DNA from: Acidobacteriota bacterium
GTDB taxonomy: Bacteria; Acidobacteriota; Terriglobia; Acidiferrales; UBA7541
Reading direction: 5' to 3'
NCBI GenBank assembly: GCA_003165465.1
Contig: PLUM01000114.1
Span: forward strand, 13,697 to 62,462
DNA: 48,766 bases
In this document: positions 25,723-34,598 of the stretch, in pieces
Layout of the letters: each line of letters opens with the position of its first letter
Position numbering within the stretch: the first letter of the stretch is position 1
The notes under the pieces: generated by a model
What the model was told of the DNA's origin: nothing
The model's input: only the letters and a program-made list of their open reading frames with translations
Database searches by the model: none
Translations under genes and position numbers: made by a program

Positions 25723-26411
25723 GTTGGCACTAATCGAAGAAAATCAGCAAGTTGCGACTAAACCGGACGAATCACTTTCTCCTTCTTTGTTCACCTTTCG
25801 TTCGCATTTTGCCTCGATTCATCGCAATTAGTACTACATTTTTATGACAGACGATTTCATCGGAATTCGCAGGCGCATTCCCGAGTCTTTCACGCGGTGT
25901 TGCCGACTGCGGCGCATGTGTCATTCAGCTTGCAATTGATTCGCCCCGGCGCGCACAGAACAATGACGGAATAATTCAGGCGAACAGAAAGACCGCCTTT
26001 TGAAGAAAGTCAATCCGTCGCTCGCAGTGTTGCCAAACTCCTTCGGGTGATGCGCGGAGTCTTGCCGTCCGCAAGGTGAAACGACTACTTCCCTTTCTTA
26101 GCCTTTTCAGCCCTGAACTTTGCCCACCGCTCTTTTGTTGCCTTCGAAATCTTCGCTCTCCCCGGCGCATTCTGGCACAGCAATACCAAACTAGAGTTGC
26201 AGCAGCGTGGCCCTCGCGTGAAACTACCGAACTGGAAGCGTATAGCTTCTTTCGCAGCTTTCCGAAAATCCCTCGTTAGAGTCGCGAGTTCGCAAGCCAG
26301 CGGACAAATCGACAGCACACTCACGCTCGGTGAGGTTGTCGAGAGGCGGCAGCCCGGAATGAATTGTACAGCCCTCCTGGTATTCGTGATATAGGATTAG
26401 CGGGAACAATA
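25723..26411. other. Island-edge stretch without a clear gene
   Basis: Only short overlapping frames occur. A minus-strand one (26085-26324) ends in a Lys/Arg-rich tail (KATKERWAKFRAEKAKKGK) like the C-termini of small DNA-binding proteins. The rest is not protein-like, so at most it is a relic. I see no integrase or insertion sequence. Confidence 0.35.
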
Positions 26412-27771
26412 GTGCCGCCGAAGCCACTCAAAATCGATAGCCTTGATCTAGACCTCGAAAATCCTCGCATTACGCTCGCCACCGATCAGCGCGATGCGAT
26501 GCAGAAGATTTTGAACGAGCAAAAAGTCCGATTGATTAACTTGGCCGAAAGCATAGCGGCGAAGGGTCTCAATCCGATGGATCGTTGCCTTGTGCTGCGA
26601 TCTGAAGCACGGGCCGATAAGTTTATCGTGCTGGAAGGTAATCGTCGTGTTCTCGCTGCAAAGTTGCTAAAGAATCCTTCTCTCCTAACCACGCTGGAAA
26701 TGCCCGAGGCTTTCAGAAACAAATTGCAGAAGGCCGCGCTGACCTTCGATGTAACGAAAATTGAACCCGTTGATTGCTACGAGGTTACAGATCGAACCGA
26801 GGGGAATGACTGGTTACGCCAGCGTCATAGCGGAGCAGATGCGGGACGCGGGATTGTTAACTGGTCCGCGATAGCTGGTTCGCGATTCCGAGGTCGCGAT
26901 CCGGCTTTACAGGCATTGGATTTTGTTTTGGAGCATGGCGGTCTCAGCGACGAGGACAAGGAAAGGATCGCGGGTAAGTTCCCGCTGACAACGCTTGACA
27001 GGCTTCTCTCGACGCCAAGCGTCAGAACAGCCATCGGCTTTGAAATCACAGGCGGAAAACTTCAGACAGAACTTCCCCCCGAGGAAGCCCTGAAGCCCCT
27101 GAAGCGAATGGTTCTCGATCTGGCTGGAAAAAGACTGGAATGTAACTAAGCTTAAGTCGAAGGATCAGCAGAACGCCTACATCGGAAAGTTGAAGGCATC
27201 AGACAGGCCGAACCTGTCAAGGAAGACTGGCACAGCCCTTGCGGTGGAAGGCATTACTGACAAGGATTTTGCTGCGAAGCCGCCGTCGCCAGCTAAGAAG
27301 TCGCGGGCCGGTCGGACATCTCCGCGCACCACAATCATTCCAAAATCATGCAAACTCAATGTCACCACGGCAAAGATCGACGGGATTTACAAAGAACTTA
27401 AAGTTCTTTTGCTCATCAAGCATGTGCACGCGATCAGCGTGCTATTGAGAGTTTTTCTGGAAATGTCAGTGGACGAATATCTAGTGAGCAAGGCTAGCAG
27501 TACGCTCACATTCAAAGACCCCAAGAGCCCACGCATTTTGGATAAGAAACTGAAGGACAAAGTTAAGGAGACCATCGCTCACATGGTCGCCAAAGGCGCA
27601 CCGGAAAAGGATTTCAAGGGCGTGCTGACAGCTATGAACGACTCTCAGAATCCATTCTCTATAGATACGTTGCATGCGTATATTCACAATCGGTTCTTCA
27701 CGCCGACAGACACGCATCTGGTGACTGGCTGGGACAACGCGCAACCATTTTTTGAGAAGATTTGGCCATGA
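26412..27771 (+). pseudogene. ParB/Srx-fold nuclease-like protein, frameshifted
   Basis: Two frames join into one protein of about 450 residues. The first has a ParB-like N-terminal domain: PLKIDSLDLDLENPRI, LAESIAAKGLNPMDR, and the signature LEGNRRVLAAKLL. It then stops at 27149. The second frame continues directly after LAGK with DWNVTKLKSKDQQNAYIGK and runs to 27771. The switch sits at an A5 run (27128-27132), where four As would restore one frame. The start is uncertain: GTG 26412, or TTG 26364. The stop overlaps the methylase start (ATGA), so the pair is an operon. ParB-like proteins next to adenine methylases occur in phages and defence loci; its own activity is unknown. Confidence 0.7.
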
Positions 27772-28685
27772 GCGAACCTGCTCAACGGCACCTAATCCAT
27801 TTCACCCCCCTGCGTTATCCGGGCGGCAAAGCAAAGCTGGCCGCATATGTAAAAAGCCTCATGAAAGAGAACCGACTGCTAGACGGCGAATACGTAGAGC
27901 CGTACGCGGGAGGAGCGGCAATTGCGCTTGAACTTCTTTTCCATGAATACGTTTCATGCATTCATATCAATGATGTGAGCAAACCGATACATGCTTTCTG
28001 GAAAAGCGTGCTGCGCAACACAGAAGAATTCTGCCGACTTGTGAGCAAGACGCCCTTAACTGTCGCTCAGTGGGATAAACAGAAGCGGATTGTCGGAAAC
28101 CCTTCTGATCACGATGATGTGAAGCTCGGCTTTGCAACCTTCTTCCTGAACCGGACAAACCGCTCCGGCATACTCAATGGCGGAATCATTGGCGGCCGGG
28201 ATCAAACAGGCCCATGGAAGATTGACGCTCGATACAACGCGAAAGAACTGATTCGTCGTATCGAGGCAATCGCGAAGATGGGCAATAGGATCAAGCTTAC
28301 GCGCCAGGATGCGCTGAAATTTCTGAAAAACGGTGTTTCACGTTGGCCCAAAGAAACGCTCATTTACCTCGACCCGCCCTACTACGTTAAAGGTCGGGAT
28401 CTTTACTACGACTTTTACGAGCATGAAGACCATAAGCACATCGCCACCTTCATGAATGAAACGAGCATGCGGCAGCGGTGGATTGTATCGTATGACAACG
28501 TGCGACCCATCCGTGAACTTTATAAGGGCGCGCGGCATGTCGCGTACAACATTGGATACAGCGCGCGGTCAGCTTCGCAAGGCTCAGAGATAATGTTCTT
28601 CTGTAATGACCTGAAAGTGCCGGCACTCGTAGGTCCCATCAGGCTTACTGAAGATCGTACTGGAGTTTTTCGACGGACTGCGTAG
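27768..28685 (+). CDS. DNA adenine methylase (Dam/D12 class)
   Basis: 305 residues from the ATG at 27768. D12-class N6-adenine methylase motifs: N-terminal LRYPGGKAKLAAYV, SAM-binding motif VEPYAGGAAIALELL, and catalytic motif IYLDPPYYVKG (about residue 205). It transfers methyl from SAM to adenine in DNA. There is no cognate restriction enzyme immediately adjacent, so it may be solitary, protect the island, or work with the ParB-like protein whose stop codon overlaps its start. The target sequence cannot be read. Confidence 0.88.
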   Translation: MSEPAQRHLIHFTPLRYPGGKAKLAAYVKSLMKENRLLDGEYVEPYAGGAAIALELLFHEYVSCIHINDVSKPIHAFWKSVLRNTEEFCRLVSKTPLTVAQWDKQKRIVGNPSDHDDVKLGFATFFLNRTNRSGILNGGIIGGRDQTGPWKIDARYNAKELIRRIEAIAKMGNRIKLTRQDALKFLKNGVSRWPKETLIYLDPPYYVKGRDLYYDFYEHEDHKHIATFMNETSMRQRWIVSYDNVRPIRELYKGARHVAYNIGYSARSASQGSEIMFFCNDLKVPALVGPIRLTEDRTGVFRRTA

Positions 28686-28819
28686 ACCTTGGTTGCTTGA
28701 AGGTGATCGGTGGGACTCAGTGAAGTCGAGTTTTGTAAAGCACGGTCTCTCCAGGAACCAAATTCTTTTCGATATAGTCCACAACGATCCTCCAAATCTC
28801 GTTCATTTGAAACTCGCTG

Positions 28820-29725
28820 CTATGATTCTCTCAGTTTAGTTTCAGCAATCCCACCTTCGCTCAGATAGGTATCCAAGATCGCAAAAGCACCGTCTATTGC
28901 TCCCGACAAGCCACACTCTTTGGCAAGCGCATCGTAAGGCTTCTGCCAATCTTTAGGCGGCTGCGGGAGCAGGTTCGGCACGGCGTGAGTCCCTCGGCGA
29001 TCAAACGTGACACGGATTGCTTCAGCAACCTTGGCCTTGGCCAAGGTGCCGGAATGAATTAAGAGAACCATGTCCACCAGGTCTCGCACGCGGCTATTCA
29101 CCGCTCCGTGACGCGGCAGAGTGTAGGCGTGAAGTTTTTCGGCAAACTGTTGCTCGCGAGGGATCATGTACAACGATGGGCTCGCAATACTGGCAAACCC
29201 CAACCAATCGCGCCCTTCGATGACTTCGAGCGGCTCCATCACGGCATCGCCTATCCCTACGTCCAGGTGAAATCCAACGAATACGCGGCCATCGAGGCGA
29301 GCTTCGACGGGAAACCTTGCGCCACCATACGGGGCAGCATCCAAGTCAGAAATTGGCTCACCTATCGTGTAAACAAAGAAGTCGTCACTACTGAATGCAG
29401 CGGCCTCTTGTAGCTTCTCCAGTACGGCCAGATTCTTCTTGTCGCCTTTTTTCTCGCCAGAAGTGAAGACGCTGCGCATTGTCAGGTCAATATCCTTTGT
29501 CGTGCGCGCTGCCTTGATCCGCAGCTCCATCGCATAACCACCCTTCAGTACCCAAGGTAGCGCGCTAGGCTGTGCCGCCTGAAATAGGCGCGCCAAGAAC
29601 CGGTCAAAGGCAACCTGACGCCGCAGACGCTGCAAGTCAACGCTTTCCTTCCCGGCAATATCCTGAAGCCTGTCTTCCAGTGCCCTTCGAAAGGCTGTGG
29701 CTGTCGCGTACCTCTTGGGTTCCAT
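28820..29725 (-). CDS. abiEii: AbiEii-type nucleotidyltransferase toxin
   Basis: 301 residues with the DUF1814/AbiEii pattern: FLARLFQAAQPSALPWVLKG, then GGYAMELRI, and the catalytic acidic pair TTKDIDLTM (Asp about 78 and 80). The later REQQFAEKLHAYTLPR and VRDLVDMVLLIHSG segments are typical of the family. AbiE is a type IV toxin-antitoxin system that aborts phage infection; related toxins modify tRNA acceptor ends. The start codon overlaps the antitoxin stop (TAATG), so translation is coupled. Confidence 0.88.
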   Translation of the reverse strand: MEPKRYATATAFRRALEDRLQDIAGKESVDLQRLRRQVAFDRFLARLFQAAQPSALPWVLKGGYAMELRIKAARTTKDIDLTMRSVFTSGEKKGDKKNLAVLEKLQEAAAFSSDDFFVYTIGEPISDLDAAPYGGARFPVEARLDGRVFVGFHLDVGIGDAVMEPLEVIEGRDWLGFASIASPSLYMIPREQQFAEKLHAYTLPRHGAVNSRVRDLVDMVLLIHSGTLAKAKVAEAIRVTFDRRGTHAVPNLLPQPPKDWQKPYDALAKECGLSGAIDGAFAILDTYLSEGGIAETKLRES

Positions 29726-30339
29726 TAGGCGGCTACTTTCTGAAACAAGGTTCGCAGTTGCTTGCCATCGGCGTGATGTTTCTTAGCCTCCGCAATTTCG
29801 CCTCTGCGAATGAGCCCTCGCCGTAGCCCTTCACGCACTACTTGCCGAAGCGTCGCAAGCAGCACCTCTCCACCTGCCAGCAGATCAAGAACTGTTCGCA
29901 TAGGCCTTGTTACCCGCACTCCATGAGCAACTCCGATGTCGCTCTGAGGGAGATCAGCGAAATGCAGGACGACCACGCGGGGAATTTCACTGTTTCGCCG
30001 GAAACTTCTAGGGACAGTCATGTGCAGCTTCGCTGGCATTACGTCCGAAAGATCGTGAAGGCTCAGGGCAGTTTGATGGCTGTAGACACCCTGGGCGGCC
30101 TCGCCCCTATTCCGGGACCAGAGCGACCAAAGCATCAGGTCAGGGCGCTCGCCTCGCGGAAAGCTGGCCAGCCGATAGATTCCCCGATGCTCACGAACCC
30201 AGTTTCCTGCGTGAATGTGGTACGGGTGAGTATTCTCCGCGAACCCCGCAGCTTTCGCCTGCTTGGTCGTGAAGAAACCCTGCTGGGCTTCTGCAATCTC
30301 GTAGAGCCGCTTGGCGGCTTCTTTGCGTCCATTTCGCAT
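29725..30339 (-). CDS. abiEi: AbiEi-family antitoxin / transcriptional autorepressor
   Basis: 204 residues. An N-terminal winged helix (LYEIAEAQQGFFTTKQAKAA, YHIHAGNWVREHRGIYRLA) precedes the AbiEi antitoxin C-terminal domain (VYSHQTALSLHDLSD, MPAKLHMTVPRSFRR, VTRPMRTVLDLL). AbiEi proteins bind inverted repeats in their own promoter and neutralise the toxin without a stable complex. An operator-like repeat lies one base before the start codon. No Shine-Dalgarno sequence is visible, and the inferred -10 sits 6 bases before the ATG, so the message is probably leaderless. Confidence 0.85.
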   Translation of the reverse strand: MRNGRKEAAKRLYEIAEAQQGFFTTKQAKAAGFAENTHPYHIHAGNWVREHRGIYRLASFPRGERPDLMLWSLWSRNRGEAAQGVYSHQTALSLHDLSDVMPAKLHMTVPRSFRRNSEIPRVVVLHFADLPQSDIGVAHGVRVTRPMRTVLDLLAGGEVLLATLRQVVREGLRRGLIRRGEIAEAKKHHADGKQLRTLFQKVAA

Positions 30340-30340
30340 A

Positions 30341-30373
30341 ACACAATACTACAACTTATTTGAAGTATTGTGT
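30341..30373 (-). promoter_or_regulatory. AbiE promoter and inverted-repeat operator
   Basis: Perfect 10-bp arms ACACAATACT (30341-30350) and AGTATTGTGT (30364-30373) are separated by 13 bases. On the minus strand TACACA (-35) and TAGTAT (-10) are 17 bases apart, and each overlaps one arm, so a bound dimer would block both elements. Confidence 0.7.
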
Positions 30374-30496
30374 AGTACAGTTTTGGGGGCGGGGGCCGAC
30401 CGACTCTAACGGCTCCATTCCTTCCCTACTTTCGTTTTACTGTGTTTTCAGCAATTTGAGGAAACCTGCGACAGTGCCGTCAGGCGAGTGTCTGTC

Positions 30497-33175
30497 TCAT
30501 TCTAACTTCGCAACCGCGGAGTCTGAGCGACGACAATCTGCCAACCGAATGATGTGAGCCCCGGAACTGGCATAGTCGTGTTCATGGCACGTTAAGACTA
30601 TTACTTGAAGGTTCTTCGCCGCTTTCGCAAGTATTAGCAGCATGTTCTTGAATCGTCCCTCATCCGCATAAACGATTGCGTCATCCAGAATTACAGCAGC
30701 GGGTTGCCCTTTCTCATGAAGTAAGTCAGCAAAAGCAAGGCGAGCTAGGACGGCAAGCTGCTCTCGCGTACCTAAACTCAATGATCCAAACGGCTCAATA
30801 ACCGATCCTCGCCGTAAGCCAGTAATTTCAATGTTTTCATCCAGCACCAATTCTGCTTCGGGAAGCAGCATCTTGAGATACGGCTGCACGCGTTTAGTAA
30901 CCGGGCTCAGGAATTCTTCTTTAGCTTCCTTCTCCGCTTGCGTCAACACCTGATAAAGCAGTTTGATTGTCCGCGCCTCCTTCTCCACACGCTGCAATTC
31001 TGCCCGCGCCCCATCCAGTTTCGCGGACAAGTCCTCTGCCTTTTCTCCCAGTCCCATCTGACCGAGTGTTCGCAGTTCCGTCTGCAACTCACGAATTTGT
31101 TCGTTCAGACCATCCATGTCGCGTTGGATCTCCTTCACTGCCTTTGCTGCTTGTTCCAGCTGTAGCTGAATCTTCTCGGGTTGCGCCGCCTCCCATTCCT
31201 TCTCAGTCTTCGCCGCCGCGCTCCGCGCAGCCTCTTCTTTCTTTACAGCAGCTGCATATTCGCTTTTGAGAACCTCGTCCGCTTTCATTCGTCGGTTACG
31301 TTCTAACTCCATGTTGGCTTGTGCGACCCTCTCCCGAGATTGCTTTAACTCGCCTTCCAGTTTTGAGCTCTTCTGCTGGACTTCAACCAACTGAGCCCGT
31401 GTCTCCTCTTCCTGAGCCACAACTTCTCGTAGCTTTCCCTGAGCCGTCCCCCGACTGGACTGGAGGTCCTCCAGCTTCCTCTCAGCAACCGGGAGCGTAG
31501 GCAACTGCTTTCTCTGTGGTTCCGACAAATCTTTGAGGATTACTTCTTGCAGGCAGAGTTCGGCCTCAAGCACTTCGAGTCCGTCGACTGCATGAATGGA
31601 GACCAGTTCCGTCTGTCTTTCAGCCTCGTCGAGCAGCCTCTTTCTCTCTTCTACTTGACCCTCACCTTCTGCAAGATTTTTCACTCCATACCGCCCGAGC
31701 GCCTCTCCCAGTTTTTGCGCGCATTTCCGGCGTTTGTCGCGAAGCTCGTCGAGATCGCCACCGGGAGTTACCGTAATCTGACAGACGTCCTTAATTTCCA
31801 GTTTCGTCACATCGGTGATGCGGCGGGAAGCATCAGCAGGAAGTTTCTCTCCATTGAGCGTCGCGGTCCTAGCCGAATGTGTCACTATCCTCAGGCCTGT
31901 CGCGACTGCCTCGAGTGTAACGCGAGCCTCCTCCGCTTCTTTGTCGAGCTTTCTTAATGTCGCCAGGGCCCGAGGGTCGAGTAAGATCGCCTTGGCCTTA
32001 GCTTCGAAATCCTTCGCTTTGTCATTCGATCGCCGGGCCTTGCCCAAGCGTTCCTGCAGTTCCCCGATTGATACTTTGGCCCGCACGTAACGAAGTTCCT
32101 GCTCGGCAAGAGCGAGCTTCTCTTGCGCGCTTGAAAGCGCCGTTTCCGCCTTGTTTCTAGCGGTGGTATGAAGTGCCAGATTGGATTGCAGTTCGGAAAT
32201 ACTTGGGTCAAGCTCTGCCCTTTGATCGCTAAGCGACTTGACCGCCGTCGTCGCGACATCGAGACTTTCGATATCTTCCTTTCGCTTCTCCCATGCGACG
32301 GACGCTGCCTCGCTCTCGGCTGCTGCCACTCGTTGATCGCTCACACCCTCGCCACGTTGCCTCTCAAGCTGTTCAATTTCCCGGTGTGCTTCCTGAGCGC
32401 TCCGCAAGGCTTCCTGTGCCTTTTCAAGTGTTTTCCCAGAGTTGTATTTCGAGAGGCGGTCGAGCTTGGCCTCAAGCCCCGCAACCATTTCTTCGTAAGA
32501 AGAGAGACTCGTTTTCACATCCGCGTATTCCGTCTCCAGGGTCTCTGCGGTTTTTATGGTCTTTGCATACTCCTGAGTGGGCCTTCCGCTTCCAGTGAAT
32601 TTCCTCTCGAATTGTCTTGTAATAGAGGCAAGGATCTTCGAGCCCCGCTTCCCTCCGAGCACATCACCTACCTCGCTCTCAAGAGTCGCCCGGATTGCAC
32701 TCCGACTGTCGTCATTGGGTTCCAATTCCTTGAAGGAGCGTCCCTGTTCCACCCAGAAGAGTCCCCATATCCCCCGGTGTCTATCATCGCCCCCACCCCT
32801 GCCTGCCGGTTTGAATTTTAGTAGTTCCTGAAGCTTGTCATCGACGGCTCCCCCGCTCCAGCTTCCATCCGGTCCGAGAAGCTCCGCCGCAGGATGCTGA
32901 CAGAACGATTTGGAAAGACTGTAGCTATTTCCGTGCAGTTCAAAGGAGAGTTTGATCTCAGGACGCACAGACGAGTGGTACGGCAGCAGGCTAGTCGCAA
33001 CATCGCCGCTGATGTTGTAGCGAACAAAGACGGCAGTGCGGAGGGCGTCGAGCAGTGTCGACTTTCCTTCCTCGTTGTCGCCGACGATCACGGTTAGACC
33101 AGAATTAATCTTGCTGATCACAATGGGCTTTACGAACTTTCGAAAATTGCGCACTTCGATGGATTTGATAATCAT
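30497..33175 (-). CDS. Rad50/SbcC-like (YhaN-type) SMC-family ATPase
   Basis: 892 residues. Walker A GDNEEGKSTLL (about 33) follows MIIKSIEVRNFRKFVKPIVI. A long coiled coil spans about 200-760, rich in Glu, Ala, Lys and Arg. Signature LSLGTREQLAVLARLAFADL and Walker B AAVILDDAIVYAD lie in the C-terminal lobe. There is no CxxC zinc hook; the coiled coil is instead interrupted near 405-500 by a small domain (EIKDVCQITVTPGGDLDELR). This is closer to B. subtilis YhaN than to SbcC. Its start overlaps the stop of the metallophosphatase gene (ATGA), so the two form an Mre11/Rad50-type complex that probably acts on DNA ends. Confidence 0.85.
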   Translation of the reverse strand: MIIKSIEVRNFRKFVKPIVISKINSGLTVIVGDNEEGKSTLLDALRTAVFVRYNISGDVATSLLPYHSSVRPEIKLSFELHGNSYSLSKSFCQHPAAELLGPDGSWSGGAVDDKLQELLKFKPAGRGGGDDRHRGIWGLFWVEQGRSFKELEPNDDSRSAIRATLESEVGDVLGGKRGSKILASITRQFERKFTGSGRPTQEYAKTIKTAETLETEYADVKTSLSSYEEMVAGLEAKLDRLSKYNSGKTLEKAQEALRSAQEAHREIEQLERQRGEGVSDQRVAAAESEAASVAWEKRKEDIESLDVATTAVKSLSDQRAELDPSISELQSNLALHTTARNKAETALSSAQEKLALAEQELRYVRAKVSIGELQERLGKARRSNDKAKDFEAKAKAILLDPRALATLRKLDKEAEEARVTLEAVATGLRIVTHSARTATLNGEKLPADASRRITDVTKLEIKDVCQITVTPGGDLDELRDKRRKCAQKLGEALGRYGVKNLAEGEGQVEERKRLLDEAERQTELVSIHAVDGLEVLEAELCLQEVILKDLSEPQRKQLPTLPVAERKLEDLQSSRGTAQGKLREVVAQEEETRAQLVEVQQKSSKLEGELKQSRERVAQANMELERNRRMKADEVLKSEYAAAVKKEEAARSAAAKTEKEWEAAQPEKIQLQLEQAAKAVKEIQRDMDGLNEQIRELQTELRTLGQMGLGEKAEDLSAKLDGARAELQRVEKEARTIKLLYQVLTQAEKEAKEEFLSPVTKRVQPYLKMLLPEAELVLDENIEITGLRRGSVIEPFGSLSLGTREQLAVLARLAFADLLHEKGQPAAVILDDAIVYADEGRFKNMLLILAKAAKNLQVIVLTCHEHDYASSGAHIIRLADCRRSDSAVAKLE

Positions 33176-34308
33176 GGCTTCGTTTCACCGGAAACGTGCT
33201 CGAAATAGAGACGGCGCAACGCCTCTTCGGCATGCTCATGCTCCGGGTTATTGGCATCCTTCTGAATTGCTCGCAGGCGCTCGACAGCAGTACGGACAAA
33301 TCCCGAAAGATCGATCCTGTCTAAGTCATCTTCGGTAGGCTCCGTGAGGAGATTCTCTTCGGAAACAGAAAGGCAGTGAAATTTTGCAGCCCATTCGGCA
33401 AGGGCTCTATCGAGCGCACTCCGGCTGGCGAGATCCAATACCCCGGAGAGCCGTACTTGAACAATGTGCCGGTCGTGCGGCTCCTGCAGCGAGCCAAATT
33501 CGCGAGCCAAATGGGATATGTCATCGGCTCCATGAAGAGGGTTGTCAAACGTGTGCCACACAAAGTGGCCTACCGAAATCTTTTCAACTTGTGGAATAGC
33601 GCCCGGATTTTCGAACGTCACCAAGAGCACATTCCCGGTGTCGTTTTCTTTGAAACTATCGGGCTCTGGCGTGCCCGCGTACCAAGTGCGGTCGTTGACT
33701 CGGAAAGTCCCGTGCCAATCCCCGAGCGCGAGATAATCGAGCTTCGCCAGAGAAGCGCGATCAGTAGCGATGGGATTCTTGGCATCCCATTCACCTGACA
33801 ATACATTCTCGACAGAGCCATGAGCGAGACCAACTCGGATAACACCGTCTGAGGTTTTCCTGCTCCCAAACGATTCTGTCAGGTCTCTGACCTCGTGCTT
33901 CCGGTGGAGCGGAGTTGGCAACACCGCCAGACCTTTCTCGCCCAGGAAGATGGGTTCTTCCGAAGTCGCCACAACAATGTTCTCCGGGATTCCAATGCGT
34001 TCGAGTCGAGTCCAAGCAGATTCAGCAGAAGCCGGATCATGATTGCCCGGCAATAGAATCCACTTCCCATCCTTGAAGTAGCGCATCGCTTGAACAGTCT
34101 TGCGGAGTGTATCGTTGGCCAGGGTGTTGTTCTCAAATACATCGCCAGCAACAATCACAGCATCAACGCGGCGCTCTACAGCGAGTTTTGCTATCTCCTC
34201 GACTGTCTTGAGCCGCTGGACGCGGACAATCGCACCAGCATCCTGCGCGATGAACCCAAACTGTTTCCCGATCTGCCAGTCAGCCGTGTGAATGATTTTG
34301 ACCGTCAT
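33172..34308 (-). CDS. Mre11/SbcD-like (YhaO-type) DNA nuclease
   Basis: 378 residues of calcineurin-like phosphoesterase fold: IIHTADWQIGK (motif I, Gln where SbcD has His), VIVAGDVFENN (motif II), ILLPGNHDPAS (motif III), VGLAHGS and LALGDWHGTF (motifs IV-V). A C-terminal capping region follows. The Gln variant of motif I occurs in a family of SbcD-like exonucleases as I recall, so it need not mean loss of activity. It is first in a two-gene operon with the YhaN-like ATPase and divergent from Gabija. Confidence 0.87.
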   Translation of the reverse strand: MTVKIIHTADWQIGKQFGFIAQDAGAIVRVQRLKTVEEIAKLAVERRVDAVIVAGDVFENNTLANDTLRKTVQAMRYFKDGKWILLPGNHDPASAESAWTRLERIGIPENIVVATSEEPIFLGEKGLAVLPTPLHRKHEVRDLTESFGSRKTSDGVIRVGLAHGSVENVLSGEWDAKNPIATDRASLAKLDYLALGDWHGTFRVNDRTWYAGTPEPDSFKENDTGNVLLVTFENPGAIPQVEKISVGHFVWHTFDNPLHGADDISHLAREFGSLQEPHDRHIVQVRLSGVLDLASRSALDRALAEWAAKFHCLSVSEENLLTEPTEDDLDRIDLSGFVRTAVERLRAIQKDANNPEHEHAEEALRRLYFEHVSGETKP

Positions 34309-34598
34309 GAACTTCTATCCAGAATGGCACCGTTCAGGCGCAATCATTTCCTGATAACAACCCATATGGTAACCCACTCGACGAGCTCTGAGGACGCATT
34401 CCCTTTACATCTATAAACCGCAGCAATTCTTTTTGAAACTACCTTGGTTATGCCTGCCGCGCGCAAGGAGACCGAAAGTTCTCAATATCGAACCCCACAT
34501 GTCCGATAGCATTACATCAGAAGTACAGTACACCGAATTTCCATAAAAGAGGCATACTATGCTCTGTCTTACCCTTAGATTCGCTTTTAGAAACGATT
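34309..34598. promoter_or_regulatory. Divergent promoter region between the nuclease pair and Gabija
   Basis: A 290-base gap. It contains an odd-centre palindrome GCATA-C-TATGC (34552-34562) overlapping a TACTAT -10-like hexamer 39 bases before gajA, and a shorter GTAC-A-GTAC (34523-34531). These could be promoter and operator for gajA. No gene is seen. Confidence 0.35.

Noticed and set aside
25471..25761. Plus-strand open frame ending in a PRARFELATLRLTAE-type sequence
   Set aside because: This is the well-known false translation across the antisense strand of a tRNA gene; the tRNA-Asn fragment explains it.
27128..27132. Programmed ribosomal frameshift in the ParB-like gene
   Set aside because: The required change is +1 from frame to frame, not the -1 slip typical of A-runs, and a stop codon does not immediately follow the run; an extra A is simpler.
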